Below are positions 37,335 to 50,700 of a DNA stretch of 64,000 nucleotides, piece after piece. The stretch covers positions 174,238,244 through 174,302,243 of the forward strand of contig NC_091128.1 in the NCBI RefSeq assembly GCF_040183065.1. The letters are read 5' to 3'. Numbering within the stretch: position 1 is the first letter of the stretch; each line of letters begins with the position of its first letter. The notes under the pieces are model-generated. The model was not told the DNA's origin, did no database searches, and worked only from the letters and a program-made list of their open reading frames with translations. Source of the stretch: Periplaneta americana. Lineage: Eukaryota > Arthropoda > Insecta > Blattodea > Blattidae. Both the position numbers and the translations under genes were made by a program.

Positions 37335-40300
37335 AATAAATACGTTGTACATTACACTTGTAAACACGTACGCTGGCCGTCTTGATTTTCTATAAAACTC
37401 TTCAGAATAAGACGCTAGGTGCTAAATTACGTAAAAAAAATTGTCGCCGAGATTAACCGCGGATAACTGAAACTGCGAATAGAAATTCCTCGCGGATAAG
37501 AGGAGATTACTGTTCTCATTTTTTTACATTAAACTATCAGGGCCGCTTTTGGCATTTTCTCGCCCATCAGTACACGTCTATCTGCAGATCCTCTAACATA
37601 TTACGCAATAATCATAATCAGTACGTGTGTGTGGACAGCTTAAACTCCAACTTTTCTTGACCTCTGAGCTGCTGTGGGATATACAATTAATTTGGAGCTT
37701 CTGCCTAATAAAACGATTAAGTTCCAAAGATGTGCTTATTTCATCATTTCGTGACACAAGGTGAGCACGTAAGTGAAGGCGTTGATCGAAATCTCTTGGG
37801 TAACAATTCAATAGCACTTTTTCACGATCCTGAAACTCTGGAATAGCCACTGAAGAGTAATTCATAGTAATCTGTTGTACTTCACATGTTCAATGCTCAA
37901 TAATTTATTTTGTATGTATGGTAACGTATTTATTTATATTTTTTAGTATGAAAATAGTGATTAAAGGTGTCAGCTTTTTGTTGTTGTTATTGTCAGCTTT
38001 TTTTAAACACGATTTCCAGCTTATTTCATAATTTTAACTTGGTAGTCCTGGTGTTGGATAAAACGGCACTGGTCCATATACATAATTTCTGACTGAGTTT
38101 ATTCCTAGATACTGAATAACACAACATGACACTAATAGTCCAGGATAAATCGCTGTACACAGACTCTTGGCATTTCTTCAGTATCAGGTACGATTTTTTC
38201 GGGACGAATAGTAGTAGATTCGCTGAAAATGTGTAACTGCGTAAATAGACCTTTTACAAGGACAAATACTTCATATTTCGTATAATAAGAAAATATAATG
38301 AAGAGAGAACGAGGTGTGGCTGGCGCGAGAAGAAGAAAAGTAGAACAAGATGATGATGTTTCTGATGAAAGCGAAATCACCAATAAAAGTGTTTTTGTGT
38401 AATAATTGCTATGACTAGTAGTTATTAGACGGGCGGGCGGTTGACCCTGTGTGAATGCGATGCACTTTCTTCGCCGTGAGATGATTTCACCTGTTCCCGA
38501 GTGACAATGAAACCAGTTTCACAGTTGCGATTTCCTGTGAGAGTTCCAGTGGTGCTTGAACTTGTGCCGAAGCACACATCTGCCTAGAAATTAATATTCT
38601 ACTTTCTTCTTATCGCCACGGATATGGTTCCTGGCTACAAATGCAGCGGAACCGGGTTCGACTTCCGACAGGAAAGAGGATAATTTATCTCCCTCTCATA
38701 TGGACCGGAAGTGTCACTTGTATTGAATTAGTCTTGTGTTGTCTTCTGTCATACTGATCACATGTACAGAGGACCTAATGTTTGACTGCAATCCTTATGA
38801 GAATGAAGGTGCAACAGGTCAAAAGGCACAGCCCTTGAAAATGGTCATGATGGGACGACATTTTTCTTATCACCGTATGGAGTACGTACAGGATGTTTAA
38901 AAAAAGCATTGCATATTCTTACAGGAGGTAGCATAGGTCAAAACTAGAAAGAAAGTTCCTATAAACATGTGTCCGGAAACAAATATCTGTTGACATATGG
39001 ACCATGATATATTCTTCTTCTAGTTTCTTTCTAGTTTCGACCAATGTTACATCCTGTGAAAACATGCGACACTTTTTTTAAATACACTGTATAGAAGACC
39101 TAACAGTAAAAGGTGTCATCCTAGGTGATCTGAGCTAAATTTCACAAAGTAGAAATTACAAATTACAGGAAAAAAGGTTACAAGTCTATATATTTACATT
39201 TCTGTGTTTCACAAAGTTATTCTTGTAAATTTGTATATGAAGTATAAAATAACAGGTTCTAAGCCACGATGCTACAAATTCAATTGTCATTTGTTTACAA
39301 TTTTATAAATTGTATGTTACAAAGTTTCAAATTTTGTAAATTTGTACATTTGTAATCTGTACCTTCGTGAAATAAATCCCTAGTAGTTACAATGTTGGCC
39401 GTTGACAAACCCTGTCGAGAACATAGTGTTTTAAAGGGCCATACAATTCTTAACATGACTTCTCCAGGGGGAGGGTGTAAAACTGGAAGGCACGTGTCAT
39501 AGCTTTACAGCACATAAAAAAATCTTGTTCCTAATACAAGGTTCCAGCAAAATTTGTCGTACTAGGTTACTAGAAAAAGATAAAATATTTTCTTAAATTC
39601 TTTAGGATAGTCCGAAAATGAAAGTTTGGCGTATAAAAATTAAGACTGGAATTTATAATATAATATAATATAATATAATATAATATAATATAATATAATA
39701 TAATATAATATAATATAATATAATATAAAATTTGGAGATTTATCCTTCAAAGAGGTGGAAAAATTCAAATATCTTGGAGCAACAGTAACAAACATAAATG
39801 ACACCCGGGAGGAAATTAAACGCAGAATAAATATGGGAAATGCCTGTTATTTTTCGATTGAGAAGCTTTTCTCATCTAGTCTTCTGTCATAAAATCTGAA
39901 AGTTAGAATTTATAAAACAGTTATATTACCGGTTGTTCTGTATGGTTGTGAAACTTGGACTCTCACTTTGAGTGAGGAACATAGGTTAAGGGTGTTTGAG
40001 AATAAGGTTCTTAGGAAAATATTTGGGGCTAAGAGGGATGAAGTTACAGGAGAATGGAGAAAGTTACACAACACAGAGCTGCACGCATTGTATTCTTCAC
40101 CTGACATAATTAGGACCATAAAATCCAGACGTTTGAGATGGGCAGGGCATGTAGCACGTATGGGCGAATCCAGAAATGCATATAGAGTGTTAGTTGGGAG
40201 GCCGGAGGGCAAAAGACCTTTGGCTAGGCCGAGACGTAGATGGGAAGATAATATTAAAATGGATTTGAGGGAGGTGGGATATGATGGTAGAGACTGGATT

Positions 40301-43300
40301 AATCTTGCTCAGGATAGGGACCAATGGCGGGCTTATGTGAGGGCGGCAATGAGCCTCCGGGTTTCTTAAAAGCCAGTAAGTACAGTAAGTAATAATATAA
40401 TATAATATAATATAATATAATATAATATAATATTTTAAAAATTCGGAATGTGGCTATATCGGAGACACGGTCGTGGGTTCGACGTGAATACGCCTGTTTT
40501 AAATCGACAGAACTAGACGAGATTTTTCGTGTGACACCAAAATCAGCTCGCTAGCACATCAGAGTCGCGAGATATACTGCCTGGAAATTTTCGCCCACGC
40601 CCAAAATGACCGCCAGTCGCCGTGGTCCCCACCACCCGCACCTCGCGCATGCGCGGCGCCAACTTAAAATCATACTCGCATCGTAGTCGTATAACCGATC
40701 GAACGAGACCATAATATTTATTTAAATCGTGTTGTTAGTGATTGGATCACCCTGCAGACGTTACAACGCCGGTATCTCATGTGTCGATCTGATTTTAAAG
40801 ACGTAGTCATGTCAAAAGACGAAAATGTTCTAAGAGTGGTGCAAATGTGGAAATGATTAATGGTTTAGGAGTTGCTCAGAGCAAAAATTTCGCCTTTTAC
40901 ACAGTTCCAATATTTGGAAAAAAAAAACTTTGAGTTTGATTCTTGTATTCAAGCAAGATGCAAAAACGTGTTTCAGTAGATACACTTGAAAGTTCGTTTC
41001 TTCTATTCTGAAATGCTGCTTTTGGGAGTAAATACTAAAACGTTGCAATACTCACTAGGACACATCCAGATGCTTCAGGTGCGTGGGCGGAGGATTGATG
41101 TTCAACTTTTGTAACCCTAGAAACAGATAAACATATTAAAATAATTTCTGTGCAGCGTACAGAGGCCAGAAAATAATGACTCGCAGATTTGAGGAAAATA
41201 AAACAAATCGGTATTATAGAAATTAAGAACACTTTTACATTAAACAAAGTTTCGTAAGACTTTAGTTCTTTATCTCCTACGAATAATATTTCTCTTCGTA
41301 ATTTATTTTCTAAACTTCAAGATCCAGAGAGGTCAAATGCACGCTAATAATAGGCCTAATATAAAAGTTACTGGATAAATTGATTATTTTTTTAAAATGA
41401 TTTGGATTTCTTATTCCATGGTTTTTAAGTATTTATACTTGTGTTAATTTGTTTCTCTTCTGTAGATTTAAAATTGAAAGTTTCTTGTTTATATTCCCTT
41501 AATATCTTAGCCTTGATAATAATTAACTAGAAAATAATTGTAATTCTTAATCGTTCATTTGAAGTTTGTGTGATTGTAACCTTTTTATATTTTCGTGTGT
41601 TTTACTTTCTTTATAGTCTTTTTCTGTTATATTTTTTATTTCTGGTGGTATTGAAGAGAAGACCTGATGGTTTTAACTACACCTAATGAATGAATGAATA
41701 GTATATATCAATGTAAAAATATTAATTTCGAAATACAATTACACTTAGCACCTTTGATATTTCAAGATCTCAGGTGTTAACGGATAAATTCAATATTTTC
41801 TCGTTGAAGTGACAAATCAATACACGTTTTTAAGAGTGGATATAATTAAACAAATAAAATAGACTACTAAGTGCGAAACTCAGACATTCGAAAGTATCAC
41901 AAATTATTAAATCAATAAAGTCTTCTATCTTTGGTTTAGGCTCGGCAAACAACCCTATGACGTCGTGAATTCAAAAACAAGTGCCGAAAGCTCCCATTCA
42001 GAACTGAACACGGCGTATATTCAGCCACTCTTGACAACGCTTGTGATGAGTCCGGATTTATATGTACTAAAAGTAAAGAATGACACAGAGAATAGTTGAG
42101 TGAATGTGGTGTCGGTTAAGAGGGTTTTTGAGCCTGGTTCACAAGACTACGAAATGTAATAATACAAAACTTAGTCACAAGGACTAGACAACACGTCTTG
42201 TAAACCGAGTGCTGATGTACAGGGACATCATTTTATTTTTACTAACATTTTTAATATTAACCTGTCTATACCTTTAGAGAACCGGAAACACCGCTTGCTC
42301 CCCCCTCCAAGACTGGAGTTCGATGATACTGGCGTAAAACACAAATCACTCTACTAGGTATAGGAAGGAAGAAAAGTAGTTCATCCATTTATGTAAACTA
42401 GGAAATATCGCGATTTTGAGTTTGATAATTTTCATTAGATTTTTCTTTAATCAAAGTACAGTACTGTATTAAGAATAAGTGTTTTTACTCACGAAGTGAG
42501 TTATCCATGCGAACGTATTCATTATGCAGTGTATATTATACTGTCTACAGCACATTAGCGTACAATATAGAGAAAGAAGTTAAATTGAAAAATAATCATA
42601 ATATGGATATTTAAACACAATTTTGAAAATGGTGGCCGTTCATTTCGATACAGGCTTCAGTTCTTTTGTGCATATTATCGCACTATAGACTATTGCATCT
42701 AATTCCAATTGCCAGTTTCGTCCTTCGTACTAGTAACTCATGTTGAAATAATTCTGTACCTACTCTACGTACTGTAAATTCAATCTTCACTTCTGCCCGA
42801 CCCGAAAATATAAAATTACTCAGACATGCTATCTACTGTCCGTCCAAGTGGTTATGCCGCAGGATTGTAGAAAGGGAGGAAATCACGTGACAGTTAATTA
42901 ATTAACGAGGCCCTTTTATTTAAGTTAAATTAAACAGCTGTATAATATTATGTAAACTTCCAATTCCTAAGAGAAATTAATGTTTCCAGAAAAGAGCTAA
43001 GACAGCCCAGCTATTACAGAGGGGCGAGCAGAAGCAGGTGGGGGAAATCGGGATGCGACGTAGGCAAACGGACAGTACCTGTGCGAAAATATGATTCAAT
43101 ATTGAAAGCTCTTTCGTCACTGGAAAACGCGAACATATTTCTGGAACGTACTATACTCAGTAACTCAGTACTGCTTACTATCTGCGGTCTTGGTTCTGTG
43201 TGGAGTTGGAACTTCCTTAGTAGAAGGGGTGGGAGTGAAGTACATTCAAAAACTCAGGTACAATAAAAATTGAAGTAAAAATAAAATGATGTCCCTGTAT

Positions 43301-44661
43301 AAGTGGCGATTAGAAGGATTAAAGACCGTTAACAATATCAAAAGAGAAATAATGAAAGCAAGAATGACATCTAAAATGAGTTGTGGCATTGCTTTTGTTT
43401 ATAAATTATACCGATTTACAATATTAGCTTTTACAAGGAAAGGACACGCTCTGTATATCACCGAATTAAATAAGATTGTGTGAGATGAAAGTACAAGACG
43501 TACTGTTTAAAGTCATACCTGGTATGGGTGGCCAACGACCCCTCGTTTTGGAAATATTGGCTATTGTTTGTGACATACTTCCGTTAGGTGCCTAATAGGG
43601 AAGCATTAGACTGTGTAACAGCGTAGCTCATACGGTTGGATGCTGAGTTGTTATCCAGGCAACCTCAGTTCGAATCTTAACTGGTTCTATATTTTTTTCT
43701 TTTAATAATGATTAATACTGTGATCACAGTTATCTATTTACATATATCATATTTCTCAATGTATTGAACGCTTCATCATGCTTTAAACAAATTATAATTA
43801 ACTAACATTGTGTTGTAAAAGATAAACAATGAAACATTGCTCATGTAAGCAGGTAAGATGTGTCACTGGTGTCTGTTCTGTTTCTGTAGCAGCTATTCCA
43901 CTTCTTTGTGTCCCGATTCATTATGATAAATGTCATAAAAACACACAAAACATACATATTTCTTGCACCATGCACAGCAAATGAAAGAAAGTTGTCCACA
44001 GTCACACACATCTTTCCGCATTTCTACTGTGAAACAGATATCATTCAAATAATTTCGAGGGAAAAATTGTTCCGGAGCCGGGTATCGAACCCGGGACCTT
44101 TGGTTTAACGTACCAACGCTCTACCACTGAGCTACCCGGGAACTCTAACCGATACCGAAGGTCCCGGGTTCGATACCCGGCTCCGGAACAATTTTTCCCT
44201 CGAAATTATTCAAATGAACTTTACAGGGAGTTATACCTGAAATCTTGATTTGCATAATACACGTCACTGTTCGTTAACAGAAAACCACAATTTAAGTCAC
44301 ACAGAGTTAGTGTGCACTCGAAGTTGGTTGCTTGACGGTTGTCAGCCCACTTTGAGGTCTGTGGATATAGAGGGAAAAATTGGATCGGTGTCGGTTAGAG
44401 TTCCCGGGTAGCTCAGTGGTAGAGCGTTGGTACGTTAAACCAAAGGTCCCGGGTTCGATACCCGGCTCAGGAACAATTTTTCCCTCGAAATTATTCAAAT
44501 CAACTTTACAGGGAGTTATACCTGAAATCTTGATTTGCAGATATCATTCACATTCACAAACACTTCTCGTTCATTTATTAATTTTGATGCACACCACGCA
44601 TATTTTAACATGGCTTTGAATATAGGAGTGACAACTGAAAGTAAATTAAGAAAAATAAAAA

Positions 44662-44726
<65 letters not shown>

Positions 44727-47700
44727 TATCAAGCTTTAAAAAATGAAAAGGCATTAGGATTCGAACTCAGGTTGTCTGGATGACAACTCAGCATCCAACC
44801 ACATGAGCTACGCTGGTACATAGTCTAATGCTTCCCTATTAGGCACCTAACGGAAGTATGTCACAAACAATAGCCAATATTTCCAAAACGAGGGGTCATT
44901 GGCCATCCATTCCAGGTATGACTTTAAACAGTACGTCTTGTACTTTCATCTCACACAATCTTATTTAATTCGGTAATATACAGAGCGTGTCCTCTCCTTG
45001 TTAGTGAATGTAATTCCGGGCTCTATTTGTGATCAACCTGATGTAGCCTAATATCGTAACCTGCAATAAAATACAAACACGTTTCCTATACATTGAGAAC
45101 TATCTCCTCTGAGAACGAAGTCTCTTCCACCGGTTGGTAACATGGTAGTGTGATTATTTTTAATCTTGAACTCACTATTGTTGCCGGCGATGAGCGAGGT
45201 GAGCGCCTTGCCGCTGAGGGTGAGCTCGGAGAGGCGGTTGCGCGCGCACTGCACGCACTCCAGCTTACTGAGCGCGCTCAGGTCCAGGGTCTCGATGCTG
45301 TTCTCGCTCACGTCCAGCTGAGTCAGGTTCTGCGACAAAGAAAAGGATATGTTGGTGATGGTCCTTAGATTAATTGAATCGCCTTTTTAGAAACATCATT
45401 AGTCAAATTTTAACAAAATTGAGTTCATTGCTAATTCCTGTTCTCTAGGGATAGATATAAAATTTTGTTGAAAATTACCACAAGTCAAACGGTATTTCTG
45501 TTATTAAATGTGCGCTTGAAAATTAGGTTTCGTGGAGAAGGCCCATAAGTCAGTGACAAGGCTGACACAGAATGAACAAAACTATAGCCTAAGCTGTTGT
45601 GTTCAATTATTTTGTGTCTGAATTTTGTATTAATGTTAGAATAATGTTGTTGTCTTTGTATAATGTATTATTATTAAGGAGCGGATTCCTATGTAATTAA
45701 ATATTATTTTTGCGTGCGCTAAAACACAATTAACACAGTTAAAAATTCCGAACATGAAGTTTCAAGTTTAAAACCCGAATTTTATTCCACAAAAAAACAC
45801 ATATTTTCACAAAAAAATTATTTAAATACATATTTTCAGGAAATCTATTATACACACATAAATCTTGGAGTTTTTTTACTTAAATAATTTTTTACAAGAA
45901 CTTTTAAATATTTTAAAACTAAATCAATTATGTCACTCAGAAGTACGTTATCTTTTTAAGAATCTTGGTTGCTTCGTGTTTCTAAGCGCTATGTGGTGTA
46001 TCCGTGATCCATTTTCGTAATAGTATCGCCTCAAGTTCTGAGAACTGCTAGGCAGCATATCAGTGTTATTAGAGAATAAATTAACATGAACAAGGAGGAG
46101 AGATCTTGCAACACATAATTCGAATTTTTGTTGTTGCTGAAGGTGATTTCATTCCACGCTTTGTTTGTGAAACACAACAGATAAGAGCTCGGGTATGAAC
46201 ATTATTTAATTTAAACAAATCTCTCGCTCATGTCTATCAAGTAAGGCAATACGTCTTGTTGTAATTCCCTGTTATCGGGCTTCGTCGATCGATATCCTTC
46301 AAGATATACTGAAAGATACAAGTACTAAGGGAAAAATTCCAGAATGTGTTTGGAAAAAACAGTGGATATAAAAAAATGCGTAAAGTTGCTCAAGTATTGG
46401 TGGGTGTGCCTGTAGGTGAAATTGACGGTGTTTGTGTTTGTGACATTCCTCTCTTTAAATATGCACGTCTGACGTCCTGTGATGTGGAAAGATCGTTTTC
46501 ACAGTATAAGTCGTTGTTCAGAGGTAATCGGCATGCATTTGTCATGGAGAATTTGGAGATGACCTTTGTTGTTCACTGTAATTCTCGGCCAACTACTAGC
46601 ACTCAAGTGTGGTTGGTGAGTACTTAGTAACATTATTTTTTCCAAGCTAAGTAAGGTATATTTGTCATATTTAAAAGAAATATTTTTTTTATTTTTAGCA
46701 AATATTTTCATACTTTTTAGCACATAAAAATAAATAGATTGAATTTTTTAGCACATAAAAATCCGCTCCCTAATTATCATATTATATTATTTTATGCAGA
46801 ACTTTATTATTTATGTCCTTAGTCACATTTCATACAGGTTATAATAAAATTTGTTCACATGGAGCAAAATTATAAAGTCATCTTCTAAGTAGGCCTAATG
46901 GTTTTGAGAATCAAATTCGTATTATTTCTTAATCAAATTTTCAGTTATTTCACGAAATAAAGAGACTGTTTTCTTAAATCTTTAATAGATTTTGAGTAAC
47001 CCCATAAAACAAACATTTTCAAGTATTAATATTGAGTCATATTCTATTCAAAATCTATTCTTTTGTGTACAGGAATATTCGTTGTGTTTTTACCAACATT
47101 TCGCATTTCAAATAATATTCCAATTCTTAACTCATGCATTTCTTTTAAACAGTTTTTTGTGCTTGTCCAAAACTTTATAGCCTATTTCGTGACTTACGGG
47201 ATTTCTAAAAAAAAATACAGTAGCTAAGAAAGAAAAAAAGAACCCAATTATAGTCTGCGAGTTTATATGAGGGGTGTAACTGCAAAACTCACCTTCTCCA
47301 CTTTTCAGTAACATGAGGTTTTGATGTATCGTGTTCTAAATTCTGATCTCCATGTGAATCAAGTATAATTGAGATATTCCCTGGAATGCTTCAAAATACT
47401 TTTTCAACCGAAGTCACATATTTCATTAATTTGATGTTACACCCTTTTCGAGGGAGGTCTTCAGTTATATTTTTTTTACTAAATGTTTACAGTGGCTAAA
47501 AGATATATTGATTGGAAATCACATAAATACTCTCGTGAATTAATACAATAAGTAGAGCCAGGACGTTTAGGCATTTGTTTTGGTTAAAATAGGCAGGCAT
47601 ATAGGCACCAAAAACAGTGAAATAGGCATTTATTATTCATGGAAACAGAAAAAAATAGACAAATACTTAATAAACTATCCCATACGGTACTCACTTTCCT

Positions 47701-50700
47701 TGGTTACATGTCACAACAAGATGCTTTTTTAAGTTGTCAACTGTCATAGTGAGTCGCCTGTCAGAGAGAACGTTTTCTACTTCTACTGAAGTGATTGGAG
47801 CAAACTTAAAACAACAAATTTCAGAAGGACTGTCTCTAATTTCTTTCAGAGATCGGGAAAAACCGTCTGTGTATTGTCTCAAAAAGAGGGGTGTGAGAAG
47901 GCATTAGAGACTTCAAAGTGCGCGTGACTTGTGCGTGCAAGCGACAACAGTAACGGGACCTGGAGACTTGCTTTTAATACTTCCCTCATCCCCTTTCTTT
48001 CGCTAGTAAACCCCGAAGTGGCCTAAGCACTGAGGGTTATATTGTTCAAACAACTTTGTTAAGTGACATAAAAGATGGAATCGGTAGGAGAGAAACGTTT
48101 ACGACTTCTTGCAAACATATGTATTGCTGGAGAATAAGATTCTAAGCAAATATTTGTGCGAGGTGAATATATATTTTTAATTTGTACAACGGTCCTTTTT
48201 TGTTTTTTGATATAATTTATGTGCGGTTTATTTCAAATTTATTAAAAACTACAGAAAATGTACAATAACGTCGTAAAAAGGCTAAAAATGGCATTTAACC
48301 TTAAAATAGGCAACGGGAGCTAAAATAGCCAAAAAAGGCAAAATAAAAATTGGGTCTATCGTCCCCAAATGTGTGGAAACGTGTTTATCATACATACACT
48401 CATTTTAAAAGGCATTTTGCCTAACATCCGGGCCGGGCCGTAACAATAAACTTCGGTGAAGCTAGGTTTCCTGCCTGCTGAACTTTGGCAGGCATGTCAG
48501 TGATCGGAGTTAGGTGGATGTGGGATTTTCTTCAGGTAGTGGAGGTGTACAAAATTTTGAATTTAATATTCAGACCTTATTTCAATACAGAATTTTGAAT
48601 CTTATATTCAAACAGTATTTGGAGTGACTTTATTTTTGAAATATGAAGTAGAAATAGATTGAATGTTTTGTGGTGCCTATTATTTTATATTACTCACACA
48701 AAGTATATGAGACCGTTATACAAATTTCTCTACACAACAGGTAACTGCCGATAGAAAATCATATATATTATTAAAATGTACAAAAATCCTTAAAATTCCC
48801 TTGATAGCACAGATCGCTGGTCTTTGTATGGATATATACAGTAATCTATTTTACACGAAGAGAGTCAGAGATCATACTCGTATTTTTTCAGTGCGAAATA
48901 ACACCAAATTTATTTTTGTTTGTTTGTTTGTTTGTTTTTTTTTTTTGTACAAGAACACCGAAATTAACCAAGGTTTTATACCGATATTTTAGAGTTTTAT
49001 TCACCGTAAAATAGCATCCATAAATATACTCGTATATGTTATTTCCGTTACTGGTAACCCTGAACACACTTCTGGATGTTACCGACGTATATTTCGGTCA
49101 ATATTACGAAGTAACTTTTTTTCCAGCATACAATAAAGTGTCACTACACAAAGTAAAACTTAATTTCTTATACGATGAAAGAGTAATGGAACGGAGAAAA
49201 ATTCTCTCCGGCGCCGGGATTTGAACCCAGGTTTTCAGCTCTACGTGCTGATGCTTTATCCACTAAGCCACACCGGATACAACTCCGACGCCGGTTAGAA
49301 TCGTCTCAGATTAAGCTCCAACTCTTGGGTTCCCTCTGAGACGATTCTAACCGGCGTCGGAGTTGTATCCGGTGTGGCTTAGTGGATAAAGCATCAGCAC
49401 GTAGGGCTGAAAACCTGGGTTGAAATCCCGGCGCCGGAGAGAATTTTTCTCCGTTCCATTACTCTTTCATCGTATGATGACGCAGAATATCTGCATGGAA
49501 ATATCATATGTACTTCGGTACATTAAAATTAATTTCTTATGTCGGAGCACATGACATAGTAAGAAGGCCGACCGCATTCAGGAAGAGTAAATACTGTACA
49601 TTTAGCAGCGAGTGAACAGCTGTTGAACCTCACCTGGAAGGGGCTGCCGTCCACCCGCAGCACACGCAGGTCTTGCGACGTCTTGAGGCGCAGATGCAGG
49701 GAGTCCCGACGCTGTCGAGCTAGCCACCTTTGCGTCATGTTGCCATTTCTCACGGTGGCGTTAAAACACTGCCGGACGTCAGGTTTCTCGCGCACCGCTC
49801 TCCGCGACGTGTGTCCCGCGACTGGCGCGCCACTCTCCCACACTCCCACACTCTCACTCGTGTAATTGGCCCTGCAGGTCGCTCTCACGAAAGGGACGGG
49901 GATTCGATGTCTGACAAGGGATGAGAGCAGGTTTGCTTCTAACACGTTGGCTTCTTTGTTAACATCTTCGTAGCCTACAAGTACTCCATTACTCTCGCAT
50001 CTCGTGACATTCGCGATTACCTTCATTTCTGAGACGACATTATGCTACATCCACAATGTGAACTAACCGGTAACTGTAAAAGTGATAGTCTGATATAATA
50101 CTGTAAAACACGTAAATAATTGACTGTAAGAATCCGTTGAATTTTGGTATAGCGCTGGCCTTCTATGCCCAAGGTTGCGGGTTCGATCCCGGGCCAGGTC
50201 GATGGCATTTAAGTGTGTTTAAATGCGAAAGGCTCATGTCAGTAGATTTACTGGCATGTAAAAGAACTCCTGCGGGACAAAATTCCGGCACATCCGGCGA
50301 CGCTGATATAACCTCTGCAGTTGCGAGCGTCGTTAAATAAAACATCATTTATCATCATCCGTTGAATTTCATTCGCAGCCATCTAACAGTGCAATATTGT
50401 CGATTTCATATTGTTATTTTTGTAAAGAACTTAAAATTGTTTAACGACACGTTAAAAGTGTTAAAATTTTTAAAAAACGTTATGTACCTTAGACAGACGG
50501 CCCGTTTCGACGCTGGTGCTGTCATCTTCAGTGTCCTACAAACTACGAGTGTCCTATGAAGATGACGCAGCACCAGCGTCGAAACGGGCCGTCTGTCTGA
50601 GGTACATAAGCTTTTTAAAAAATTTTAACACTTTTAACGTGTCGTTAAACAATTTTATGTTTTTTTTTAAACAAAGTGTTAACGTGAACCAGAATCAATG

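Larger units (their letters stand above)
43433..45002. mobile_element. Large inverted-repeat element carrying tRNA-like sequences
   Basis: Left arm 43433-43676 and right arm 44758-45002 are inverted copies of about 245 bp with few mismatches (both contain GGACACGCTCTGTATAT and AGTACAAGACGTACTGTTT in opposite orientation). The inner edge of each arm is tRNA-like (GCGTAGCTCATACGGTTGGA ... CCTCAGTTCGAATC). Between the arms sit three more tRNA-like copies (44070-44220 and 44401-44474) and an (AAT)n run. No protein recognised. Confidence 0.75.
49171..49474. repeat. Palindrome with a tRNA-like sequence in each arm
   Basis: Arms 49171-49306 and about 49336-49474 are near-perfect inverted copies (outer TACGATGAAAGAGTAATGGA, inner TAGAATCGTCTCAG) around a spacer of about 29 bp. 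Each arm holds one tRNA-like sequence. Confidence 0.85.

Noticed and set aside
44070..49440. Functional tRNA genes
   Set aside because: Cloverleaf-like arms and B boxes are present, but C at position 33, imperfect acceptor pairing and inverted multi-copy arrangement argue for tRNA-derived repeats.
49529..50026. 165-codon minus-strand frame as one PHLPP exon
   Set aside because: Only the last 26 codons look exon-like and end at a donor; the rest has no LRR, RA or PH character and appears repeat-derived.
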